From Halogeometricum sp. S3BR5-2 (lineage in GTDB: Archaea > Halobacteriota > Halobacteria > Halobacteriales > Haloferacaceae), in assembly GCF_031624635.1 (NCBI RefSeq), contig NZ_JAMQOQ010000001.1:682001-746000 (forward strand): DNA of 64,000 nucleotides, in the 5' to 3' direction. Made by a program: the position numbers and the translations under genes. Shown here one piece after another: positions 27,276 through 34,441 of this stretch (position 1 is its first letter; the number at the start of each line of letters is the position of its first letter). The notes beneath the pieces were generated by a model. The model saw nothing but the letters and a program-made list of their open reading frames with translations, made no database searches and was not told the DNA's origin.

Positions 27276-28187
27276 CTACGCGCGCGACGCCGCGCGGACC
27301 CGACGGACGGCGTCGGGCGCGGGCGCGTCGAACCGCTCGGGGTGGAGGCAGGCGGCGAACAGTTCCAGCGTGTCGACGAGTCGCGGTCCCGGTCGGTTCA
27401 CGTGGCCGTTGCCGTCGACGGCGTACACCTCACCCGCCGACACCGCCGAGAGGTCCGCCCAGCCCTCGCGCGTGCGCAGGTCGTCCACCGCCGACTCCGC
27501 GCGGTCGGCGTCGAACCCGCACGGCGCGACGAACAGGACCTCGGGGTCGAACGCGCGGACGTCGGCCCACCGCTGCGGCGTCGACGGTCCCTCGGTCACC
27601 AACCCCGGACGCCCGACGGCGCGGTCGACCAACTCGGGCACCCAGTGGCCCCCGGCGATGACGGGGTCGGTCCAGTCGAGGACGACGGTTCGGGGGCGGG
27701 TCTCCGCCGCGGACGCTCGCTCGGTGACGCGTTCGACGCGGGCCGCGAGGTCGGCCCTGAGCGACGCGGCGCGGTCGGGGACGCCGACGGCCCGGCCGAC
27801 GCGAGTCACGTCGTCGAGGACGTCCGCGAGCGAGTGGGGGTCGAGCGTCACCACCGTCGCGTCGAGTCCGAGGCGGTCGACGGCGGCGCGGACGTCGGAG
27901 GCGTCGACGGCGCACACCTCGCAGGTCGCCTGCGTCACGACCACGTCCGGGTCGAGGTCGGCGAGTCGTTCGGCGTCGATGTCGTAGACGCTTCCCTCGA
28001 TAATCCGCGTCTGCCGGTCGATGTCCGCGGCCGAACGGTCCGCGCCGTGGGCGACGGCGGTGCTCGTCAGCGTCGGCAGGTCGCGCGCCGCCGGCGGGTA
28101 GTCGCAACTGTGCGAGACGCCGACTGGGTCGACGCCGAGGCGGAACAGGAGTTCGGTCGCCGACGGGAGGAGCGAAACGGCGCGCAC
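27276..28187 (-). CDS. BtuF/FecB-like periplasmic-binding-fold protein without signal
   Basis: This 303-residue helical-backbone binding protein (Peripla_BP_2 fold) begins MRAVSLLPSATELLFRLGV. It then shows VGVSHSCDYPP, DPDVVVTQATCEVCAV (near residue 82), AGGHWVPELVD and FVAPCGFD, the pattern of cobalamin-binding proteins (BtuF-like). It lacks any signal peptide or lipobox, so it appears cytoplasmic. That is odd for a transport receptor but common in the haloarchaeal/bacterial subgroup of uncertain role. No BtuC/BtuD genes are adjacent. It diverges from dpsA across an iron-type operator. Confidence 0.78.
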   Translation of the reverse strand: MRAVSLLPSATELLFRLGVDPVGVSHSCDYPPAARDLPTLTSTAVAHGADRSAADIDRQTRIIEGSVYDIDAERLADLDPDVVVTQATCEVCAVDASDVRAAVDRLGLDATVVTLDPHSLADVLDDVTRVGRAVGVPDRAASLRADLAARVERVTERASAAETRPRTVVLDWTDPVIAGGHWVPELVDRAVGRPGLVTEGPSTPQRWADVRAFDPEVLFVAPCGFDADRAESAVDDLRTREGWADLSAVSAGEVYAVDGNGHVNRPGPRLVDTLELFAACLHPERFDAPAPDAVRRVRAASRA

Positions 28188-28256
28188 GTTGCTTTCGACG
28201 GGTCGAGCGCGTAAAAACGCGCTGGAGGCGGTCAGTCGTCGTAATCGGATATGCGA

Positions 28257-28273
28257 GTTTGGCTTGCCTAAAC
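28257..28273. promoter_or_regulatory. DtxR/IdeR-like palindrome upstream of dpsA
   Basis: GTTTGGCTTGCCTAAAC is an interrupted palindrome (TTTxGGC / GCCxAAA) of the kind recognised by DtxR-family metal regulators such as haloarchaeal Idr/SirR. It lies in the divergent region between the BtuF-like gene and dpsA, about 85-100 bp before the dpsA ATG. A near-identical copy lies at 29242-29258. Regulator identity is inferred. Confidence 0.55.
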
Positions 28274-28286
28274 AGGATAGAGTAGT

Positions 28287-28302
28287 TTTTGATTAGCCAA
28301 AA
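28287..28302. promoter_or_regulatory. Second, weaker palindrome overlapping the dpsA promoter
   Basis: TTTTGATTAGCCAAAA matches the same outer half-sites (TTTTG / CxAAAA) with a degenerate centre, about 30 bp (three helical turns) from the stronger site. The A/T-rich AAAATATT at 28301-28308 just after it is the likely TATA box, about 50 bp before the ATG. A regulator bound here would block TBP/TFB access. Confidence 0.4.
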
Positions 28303-28357
28303 AATATTCTCAGGTTAGAAAGGACTAAGTCGACGGCGCGTCAACAAACGAGTGCAC

Positions 28358-28912
28358 ATGAGTACTCAGAAGAACGTTCGCCAGCCCGCGGACGTCGTGG
28401 AAGGAAGCGAAGCGCTCCGGATGGACGCCGACCGCGCCGAGCAGCTCGTCGACGCGCTGAACACGGACCTCGCGGCGACGTACGTCCTGTACCACCAGTT
28501 GAAGAAGCACCACTGGGTCGTCGAGGGCGCGGAGTTCCTCGACCTCCACGTGTTCTTAGAGGAGGCGTACGAGCACGCCGAGGTGTTCGCCGACGAACTC
28601 GCGGAGCGCGCGCAGGCCCTCGGCGGCGTCCCCGTCTCGGGCGGCAAGGCGCTCGAAGAGCACGCGCCCGTCTCCCACGAGGGGCAGGACGTCTACGACA
28701 TCCGCACGTCGCTGCGCAACGACATGGAGATGTACGGCGACATCATCGAGACGCTCCGCGAGCACGTCGAACTCGCCGAGAACCTCGGCGACCCCACCAC
28801 CGCGCACATCCTGCGCGAGAACATGGAGCACGTCGAGGACGACGCCCACCACATCGAGCACTACCTCGAGGACGACACGCTCGTCACCGAGGACGCCATC
28901 CACCACGAGTAA
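28358..28912 (+). CDS. dpsA: DpsA ferritin-like DNA protection protein
   Basis: This 184-residue Dps-family ferritin oxidises and stores iron as a dodecamer and protects DNA. Intersubunit ferroxidase residues are visible: His52 in KKHHWVVEG, His64 in LDLHVFLEEAY, and Asp79 and Glu83 in FADELAERAQALGG. The C-terminal tail is His/Asp/Glu-rich rather than Lys-rich, so DNA binding through the tail is unlikely, as in Halobacterium DpsA. The start at 28358 follows the promoter with two DtxR-like sites, which suggests iron control. Confidence 0.95.
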   Translation: MSTQKNVRQPADVVEGSEALRMDADRAEQLVDALNTDLAATYVLYHQLKKHHWVVEGAEFLDLHVFLEEAYEHAEVFADELAERAQALGGVPVSGGKALEEHAPVSHEGQDVYDIRTSLRNDMEMYGDIIETLREHVELAENLGDPTTAHILRENMEHVEDDAHHIEHYLEDDTLVTEDAIHHE

Positions 28913-29047
28913 GCAGCGCACCGCTCGAATCGCCGCGTCGCCTCGCGGAGAACGAACCCGCTTTTTCGAGACGAGAACGAGAGCCCGAGAGCCGTCGCTG
29001 CGGCGGACGAGAGACCAGACAGGACGAGACGCGAAAAGCGGCGCCGA

Positions 29048-29209
29048 CTACCGTTCGAGAGCGAGCGTCGAGTCGGTGTCGACCGCGATCCACGCGTCGC
29101 GGTTACCGGACTCCGTGAAGACCGTCCGGTCGGGCGAGGACCGGTGGGCGTCGACCGTCGATTCCGGGGCGTCGGGACCGTTGCGTTCGTCGGCGTCGAG
29201 ACCGTCCAT
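29048..29209 (-). CDS. Small acidic protein (DUF7331-like) under a DtxR-like site
   Basis: This protein has 53 residues. The C-terminal part VFTESGNRDAWIAVDTDSTL resembles a short haloarchaeal family (DUF7331, from memory) in which a conserved Trp follows a VFxx(D/E)xxNxxAW pattern. A minus-strand TATA-like stretch (AGACTTATGC, 29231-29240) is about 27 bp before the ATG, indicating a leaderless transcript. A DtxR-like palindrome abuts this box. Function is unknown; the shared operator links it to iron or metal control with dpsA. Confidence 0.6.
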   Translation of the reverse strand: MDGLDADERNGPDAPESTVDAHRSSPDRTVFTESGNRDAWIAVDTDSTLALER

Positions 29210-29241
29210 ACCTCTCCGTGACGGGCGGGAGCATAAGTCTG

Positions 29242-29258
29242 TTTTGGTCCGCCTAAAT
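29242..29258. promoter_or_regulatory. DtxR-like palindrome upstream of the 53-residue gene
   Basis: TTTTGGTCCGCCTAAAT shares TTTGG at one end and GCCTAAA at the other, with the same 17-bp length, with the dpsA-upstream site. It sits directly upstream of the leftward TATA box at 29231-29240, over the expected BRE position. It could also influence the OYE gene starting at 29327. Confidence 0.5.
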
Positions 29259-29326
29259 TTCGAGGTACCCCCACTCGCGTTCCGGGGTCGGTAGGGGTTT
29301 TCCCGTCCCGGCGTTACTGGGGAGCG

Positions 29327-30415
29327 ATGACAGAGTCGCTGTTCAGTCCCCTCACCCTCCGAGGGACGGAACTCCCGAACCGCGTGATGGTCTCGCCGAT
29401 GTGTCAGTACTCCTCCGAGGACGGGATGCCGAACGACTGGCACCTCGTCCACCTCGGCAGTCGCGCCGTCGGCGGCGCGGGCGTCGTGATGACCGAGGCG
29501 ACGGCCGTCTCGCCCGAGGGTCGAATCACGCCGGGGGACCTCGGCATCTGGTCGGACGAACACGCCGACGCCCTCTCCGACATCGCCGCGTTCGTCCGCG
29601 GGCAGGGGAGCGTCCCGGCCATCCAACTGGCGCACGCCGGTCGGAAGGCCAGCAAGACCGTCCCGTGGGAGGGCTCCCAGCCCATCGCCGAGGACGACGG
29701 CGGGTGGGAGACCGTCGCGCCGGGGTCCGAGGCGTACCCCTACGAGAGCAAGGAGACGGCCGCGACGCGTGAGATGACGGTCGAGGACATCGAGAACGTC
29801 ATCGACGACTTCCGCGCGGCCGCCGAGCGAGCGCTGGACGCCGGCTTCGAGATAGCCGAGGTGCACGCCGCGCACGGCTACCTCCTCCACGAGTTCCTCT
29901 CCCCGGTGACGAACGCCCGCGACGACGACTACGGCGGGTCCTTCGAGAACCGGACGCGCCTCGTCCGCGAGGTGACCGCCGCGGTGCGCGAGGTGTGGCC
30001 CGACGACAAGCCCGTGTTCGTCCGCATCTCCGCGACCGACTGGCTCCCGGACCGCGAGTCCTGGGACGTCGAACAGTCGACCCGCCTCGCTCCCCTCCTC
30101 GCCGACGCCGGCGCGGACCTCGTCGACGTCAGCGCGGGCGGCATCCACCCCGACCAAGAGGTGCCCGAACCCGGTCCGGGCTACCAAGTCCCCTACGCCG
30201 AGCGAGTGAAGGAGAACACCGACATCGCCGTCGGCGCCGTCGGGAAGATAACCGAACCCGAACAGGCCGACGAGATAATCCGGAATGGGAGAGCCGACCT
30301 CGCCATCCTCGCGCGCGAACATCTCCGCAATCCCTACTTCTCCCTGGAGGCCGCCCACGAACTCGACGAGGACGTCGAGTGGCCGGTGCAGTACCAGCGC
30401 GGGACGTTCGAGTAG
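29327..30415 (+). CDS. NADH:flavin oxidoreductase, YqjM-type Old Yellow Enzyme
   Basis: This 362-residue FMN-dependent ene-reductase belongs to the thermophilic-like OYE class. Cys26 in SPMCQYS is the class-specific redox-tuning residue, and His180/His183/Tyr185 in EVHAAHGYLLHEFLSP bind and protonate substrate. FENRTRLVREV (near 214) and the FMN phosphate-binding region AVGKITEPEQADEII complete the barrel. It should reduce activated C=C bonds in the cytoplasm. The start has little intergenic space and may use a promoter near the DtxR-like site. Confidence 0.92.
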   Translation: MTESLFSPLTLRGTELPNRVMVSPMCQYSSEDGMPNDWHLVHLGSRAVGGAGVVMTEATAVSPEGRITPGDLGIWSDEHADALSDIAAFVRGQGSVPAIQLAHAGRKASKTVPWEGSQPIAEDDGGWETVAPGSEAYPYESKETAATREMTVEDIENVIDDFRAAAERALDAGFEIAEVHAAHGYLLHEFLSPVTNARDDDYGGSFENRTRLVREVTAAVREVWPDDKPVFVRISATDWLPDRESWDVEQSTRLAPLLADAGADLVDVSAGGIHPDQEVPEPGPGYQVPYAERVKENTDIAVGAVGKITEPEQADEIIRNGRADLAILAREHLRNPYFSLEAAHELDEDVEWPVQYQRGTFE

Positions 30416-30512
30416 GCGCGGCGGAACGAAACCGGACGAAGCGGAACGGGTTCCATCCCACCCGCCCCCGCGGCGGCGACAGTTTTTCTCTCCGGGTCGC
30501 AAAGGATGGTAC

Positions 30513-31454
30513 ATGAGCGACCCACGCGACCGCGACCGTGACCCCGACGACGACCTCGCGGACCTCCTCGCCGACCTCGACCGGACGCTCGGCGACCTCC
30601 GGGAAGAACTCGAAGCGCGAGAGCGAGACGGGACCGCCGGAGGCGACGACGGCCGGGACGACCGAGACCGACCCGCCGGGAGACGAGAGCGACGCGACCG
30701 CCGCGGCGGCCCGACCGCGCGGCAGGCGGAGCGCTACGGCTACCGGCGGCGTGAACGGGGGCGACGCGAGGACGGTTCCCGCGACGACGGCGACCGCCCG
30801 ATACCGCGCCCGCCCTCGTTCGGCGAGATGCTCCGCTTCACCGAGGAGTACACCATCCCCACGATAATCTCGATGCTGGAGGCGACCGTCCGCTCCTTGG
30901 AACTCCTCCGGAGCGTCCTCCGCCTCGCCGACCCGCAGCGCTCGGCGTTCGACGCCGACGACCGGCGGCGCTCGACGACGGAGCGACTCGCCACGACAAC
31001 GATGGGACGCGAGGCGCTCTCCGGCGTCGACCGCGCCATCGACGACCTGCGGGACGCCCTCTCGGGCCTCCCCGAGGAGGAGGAGTCCCGGAGCATCGTC
31101 ACCGACGCCCGCGACCTGATGGGCGAGATAGAGGCCCGCATCGACGAGGCCGAACGCGACCGGAAGCGCTCGAAGTACGGCTACCGAGAGCGAGAGTCCG
31201 ACCGCGGACGCGACGAGGGCGGACGGCGGGGCGGAGACGGCGACCGAGGGAACGGGCGCGACGGGCGGGGCGACTCGGCGGTCATCGACGTGACCGACGA
31301 GGACGAAGAGGACTCTCCGCAGGTCGACGTAGACGCGGAGTTGGAATCGATACGGCGGGAAGTCCGCGGCGACGACGGCGCGGACGCCGAGTCGAACGGC
31401 ACGCGGTCGAGCGACGCGGGTGACGGCGGCGACGGCGGGGACGACGAACGGTAG
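30513..31454 (+). CDS. Charged haloarchaeal hypothetical protein (DUF7547-like)
   Basis: This 313-residue protein has an N-terminal Leu-zipper-like acidic helix (DLADLLADLDRTLGDLREEL, 15-34). A very Arg/Asp-rich linker follows, then a conserved-looking central helical domain (about 100-215) starting PRPPSFGEMLRFTEEYTIPT. A low-complexity tail ends the protein. No membrane span or catalytic motif is present. The centre resembles a haloarchaea-only family (DUF7547, from memory). A T-rich box at 30482-30488 lies about 28 bp upstream, consistent with a leaderless transcript. Confidence 0.65.
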   Translation: MSDPRDRDRDPDDDLADLLADLDRTLGDLREELEARERDGTAGGDDGRDDRDRPAGRRERRDRRGGPTARQAERYGYRRRERGRREDGSRDDGDRPIPRPPSFGEMLRFTEEYTIPTIISMLEATVRSLELLRSVLRLADPQRSAFDADDRRRSTTERLATTTMGREALSGVDRAIDDLRDALSGLPEEEESRSIVTDARDLMGEIEARIDEAERDRKRSKYGYRERESDRGRDEGGRRGGDGDRGNGRDGRGDSAVIDVTDEDEEDSPQVDVDAELESIRREVRGDDGADAESNGTRSSDAGDGGDGGDDER

Positions 31455-31634
31455 CGGCCGGACGCTCACGGCGCACGCCGCGTCGCCCGGAGAGACGGCG
31501 ACGGAGGCCCTCTCGACGGTCGACGTGCGAGCGAAGGCCACTCCTCCCAGTCGATGAGAGGGGCCCGCTCCGACTCGTGGAGGACGAAGGGACCGATAGC
31601 GCCGGAGAAGTGTGATGCGCCGGGTCTCCCGGTT

Positions 31635-31721
31635 GACCCGCTCTCACACCGGCTCAGACCGGGTCGAACCTCCGCTCCGAACCGGAAGACCCGCTCTCAT
31701 ACCGGCTCAGACCGGGTCGAA
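31635..31721. repeat. Direct repeat duplicating the 3' end of the OB-fold gene
   Basis: A 34-bp sequence at 31635-31668 (beginning GACCCGCTCTCA) recurs at 31688-31721 with one mismatch, offset 53 bp. The second copy contains the stop codon and last codons of the gene at 31707-32102. The first copy lies beyond the stop, so it is a non-coding tandem duplication of the gene end. Confidence 0.75.
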
Positions 31722-32102
31722 GCGGAACCCGTCCCACTCCTGACTTTCCGGCTCTCGAATCCCGGCCTCGGGGTCGCGGAGTTCCTCGCAGTAGACGGGT
31801 CGGACCTCGTCGCCGATTTCGACGTCCGAGTCCTTCGCGTCCGCCTCGGTGAGTTGGCCGATGGCGCGGACGGGTTCGCCGTCGACGTCGAACTCGACGA
31901 TGGCCAGCGAGTTCGGTTCGCGGACGCCCGGCGGCGTCGCCGTCGACGTGGTCCACGTGACGATTTCGGCGGTGTACTCGCTCAGGTCGACGGTGTCCAC
32001 CGCCTCCTCGCCGCCGGGACCGATGGGGTGGCCGGGGTAGGTGATGCTGCCGTCGGGGTAGCGGTACGCCTCCATCGCGTGGTCTCCGTCTTCGTGGCTC
32101 AT
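31707..32102 (-). CDS. OB-fold (DUF35/ChsH2-type) thiolase partner
   Basis: This 131-residue protein has the DUF35 OB-fold pattern: AYRYPDGSITYPGHPIGPGG near the start, SEYTAEIVTWTTSTATPPG in the middle, then FDVDGEPVRAIGQLTEADA and a C-terminal GIREPESQEWDGFRFDPV. The zinc-ribbon cysteines found in many relatives are absent (only one Cys is present). DUF35 proteins bridge thiolase and HMG-CoA synthase or lyase subunits and hold the CoA pantetheine. It overlaps the thiolase gene upstream by ATGA, so the two should form one complex. Confidence 0.82.
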   Translation of the reverse strand: MSHEDGDHAMEAYRYPDGSITYPGHPIGPGGEEAVDTVDLSEYTAEIVTWTTSTATPPGVREPNSLAIVEFDVDGEPVRAIGQLTEADAKDSDVEIGDEVRPVYCEELRDPEAGIREPESQEWDGFRFDPV

Positions 32103-33253
32103 TCTCGCGCCTCCATGATGGTGGTCGTAACGCAGTTGCCGAACCCGCCGACGTTGCAGGCCAGACCCGTCTCGGCCTCGACCTGCCGGTCGCCCGCCTG
32201 ACCCGTCAACTGCGCGTAAATCTCGTACGCCTGCGCGACGCCCGACGCGCCGAGCGGATGGCCCTTCGACTTCAGACCGCCGGAGGTGTTGATGGGAAGG
32301 TCGCCGTCGCGGTCCGTGACGCCCTCCTCGACCGCTTTCCAGCCTTCGCCCTTCTCGAAGAAGCCGAGGTCCTCGGACTGGAGGAACTCCAAGATTGTGA
32401 ACATGTCGTGCAGTTCGGCCACGTCGATATCGTCGGGGTCGATGTCGGCCATCTCGTAGGCCTGTTCGGAGGAGTTGACGACGCCGCCCATCGTCGTCGG
32501 GTCGGCGCGTTCGTGGACGACGTGGGTGTCCGTCGCGCCGCCGATGCCCGAGATGACGACGTACTCGTCGGCGTACTCGCGGGCGACGGACTCCGGGCAG
32601 AAGAGGAGGGCCGCGGAGCCGTCGGTGATGGGGCAGAAGTCGTACAGGCGGAGGGGGTCCGCGACGACGGGCGAGTCGAGAACGGTCTCCAAGTCCACCT
32701 CCTTGCGGAACTGCGCGTGCGGGTTGTCGACGCCGTTCTTGTGGTTCTTCACGGCCACCTTGCCGAGCGACTCCCGGGGCGCGTCGTACTCGTCGAGGTA
32801 GAGACGCGCCGTGAGACCGGCGAAACTCGGGAGCGTGACGCCGTGTTTGTACTCGACGGGGTGCGTCAGGGAGGCGATGACGTCCGTCGCCTCCGCGGTG
32901 GAGCGGTGGGTCATCTTCTCGCCGCCGACGAGGAGCGTCATCTCCGACGCCTCCGAGGCGACGGACTGCCACGCGGCGTAGATGCCCGCCCCGCCCGACG
33001 AGGACGTCTGGTCGATGCGAGCCGTGTAGGCCGGCACCGCCGAGAGGTCCTGCGCCAACGCGTTCGGGACGCCCGTCTGGCCCTCGAACTCCCCGCTGGC
33101 CATGTTCGAGACGTACAGGTGGTCGACGGCGTCGGGTTCGACGCCGGCGTCGTCGAGGCAGGCCTGCCCCGCCTCCGCGAGCAACTCGCGTATCCACGCG
33201 TCGCGCTGCCCGAACCGGGTCATCGACGCGCCGATGACTGCTACGCTGTCCAT
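32099..33253 (-). CDS. Thiolase-family protein (archaeal acetyl-CoA acetyltransferase type)
   Basis: This 384-residue protein has the thiolase fold: VAVIGASMTRFGQRDAW at the start, the N-terminal active-site region TARIDQTSSSGGAG (77-90), FCPITDGSAALLF in the middle and the C-terminal GHPLGASGVAQAYEIYAQL, followed by ACNVGGFGNCVTT. The nucleophilic Cys expected near residue 84 (archaeal NACASGG) is Ser here, while the catalytic His of GHPLGASG and a downstream Cys remain. It is co-transcribed with a DUF35 partner. It may be an acyl-CoA thiolase with altered chemistry or a non-cleaving member. Confidence 0.82.
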   Translation of the reverse strand: MDSVAVIGASMTRFGQRDAWIRELLAEAGQACLDDAGVEPDAVDHLYVSNMASGEFEGQTGVPNALAQDLSAVPAYTARIDQTSSSGGAGIYAAWQSVASEASEMTLLVGGEKMTHRSTAEATDVIASLTHPVEYKHGVTLPSFAGLTARLYLDEYDAPRESLGKVAVKNHKNGVDNPHAQFRKEVDLETVLDSPVVADPLRLYDFCPITDGSAALLFCPESVAREYADEYVVISGIGGATDTHVVHERADPTTMGGVVNSSEQAYEMADIDPDDIDVAELHDMFTILEFLQSEDLGFFEKGEGWKAVEEGVTDRDGDLPINTSGGLKSKGHPLGASGVAQAYEIYAQLTGQAGDRQVEAETGLACNVGGFGNCVTTTIMEARE

Positions 33254-33399
33254 GCCTACGGACTCGGGGCCGTCCGTTTACCCGTTTCCCTTCCCCGTCG
33301 AACGCAAAGTCGCCCCGACCGACGGGACCGGACGCGGGCCGCGCGGCGTCCCGAATCCGAATGTGAACGTTTTACCCCGCGGGCGCGCCGACGCTCGAT

Positions 33400-33816
33400 A
33401 TGGCAAACGACACCGTCGCGCCGACCGCCGGCGCCGTCGCTTCGCTCCTCCTCGCAGTCGTCGTCTTCGCGCCCGCGCTTCTCGTCTCCGCCGGGAGCGG
33501 TCTCGTCGCCGACTACTACGCCTCCGGACCGGCAGGCGTCTCCGTCGTCGGCTTCCTCGGCCTCCTGAGCGTCGTCGTCTTCCTCGCCGGCGCGCAGGAG
33601 CGCACCGAACCCGCGACGGTGGCGGGACTGACGCTCGTCCTCGGCGTCGCGATGCTGGCGCTCGCCCTCCTGTGGGCGCTCTCCGTCGACCAGACGCTCC
33701 TGTTCAGTTTCCCCGCCGAGTACGCCTGGATCGAGAACCACCGCTGGGCCGTCGTCGCCGTCTGCGCCGTGATACCTGTCGCCGCCAGCGCCTACGCCCG
33801 CGGCGTCCTCGCGTAA
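33400..33816 (+). CDS. Small four-helix membrane protein, unknown (DUF7548-like)
   Basis: This 138-residue protein has four membrane spans (about residues 9-33, 43-62, 70-92 and 112-131), short polar loops and no conserved catalytic residues. It is probably a haloarchaea-specific family of unknown function. It diverges from the thiolase operon and lies upstream of the SRP RNA. An A/T-bearing stretch (GAACGTTTTACC, 33366-33377) could provide the promoter. Confidence 0.6.
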   Translation: MANDTVAPTAGAVASLLLAVVVFAPALLVSAGSGLVADYYASGPAGVSVVGFLGLLSVVVFLAGAQERTEPATVAGLTLVLGVAMLALALLWALSVDQTLLFSFPAEYAWIENHRWAVVAVCAVIPVAASAYARGVLA

Positions 33817-33972
33817 GCGCGAAGCGTAGAACGAGGAGGAGGCCCGACCCGACCCGCCGGACCCGCCGACCCGTCGAGACGCCGAAACGCTAAAACGCCG
33901 AAACGCCCGCCCGTCGTCCGTCGGTTTCGCGGCGGCAGAAGTCGAAAGCCCCTTATGCGGCGGCGCTCTCAC

Positions 33973-34288
33973 TAGGAGATGGACTAGGTCGGGCAGCTAG
34001 GCCCTGCCCTTCACCTGCAACTTCGGCCTTTAGCAGGGACCGAACTCGGGCGCGTCCGGTCAGACCGGTGCGGGCCCCGGGAGCCAACGTAGAAACCTCG
34101 TCCGTCGGGGACAGCGGACCGTGAACGCCGGCCGCAGGGTCGGTTGCACGCGGTTAATCGGTGGCAATCCGCCAGGCGCGGAAGCGAGCAGCGGACCGCC
34201 GAACGTGTGTCGCTCGACGGATCGCGGGGTGGAGGAGGCAACCGGGATTCCCCGCACCGGAACGCCGGGCAACCCCGCCGTCCACCAT
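33973..34288 (+). ncRNA. ffs: Signal recognition particle (7S) RNA
   Basis: This RNA is about 316 nt, matching haloarchaeal 7S RNA size. Helix 8 carries the universal SRP54-binding pattern CCAGGCGCGGAAGCGAGCAG (34172-34191), equivalent to the AGG...GGAA..GAGCAG motif. The returning 3' arm has CGGGCAACCCCG, which parallels the eukaryotic Alu/S junction. The ends can pair as helix 1 (UGGAC near 33980 with GUCCA near 34280). CTTATGC at 33953-33959 is a plausible TATA box. Exact ends are estimated. Open frames across it on both strands are not genes. Confidence 0.93.
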
Positions 34289-34441
34289 TCATACCGTATT
34301 CGACTTCTCAGCAGCGGCGCCGTCGTCCATCTCTCCTCGTCGTTCACGGTCGTTCGGTGTTCTCAGGGTCTGAGAGTACCCCGCACGGGTTTCCCGGATG
34401 ATGTGATTTAACCTCCTCGGACCGTTTCGGTTCGAACACCG

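Noticed and set aside
33960-34411. Several ORFs of 70-96 codons on both strands
   Set aside because: They lie inside or across the SRP RNA gene, whose helix 8 motif and size are decisive.
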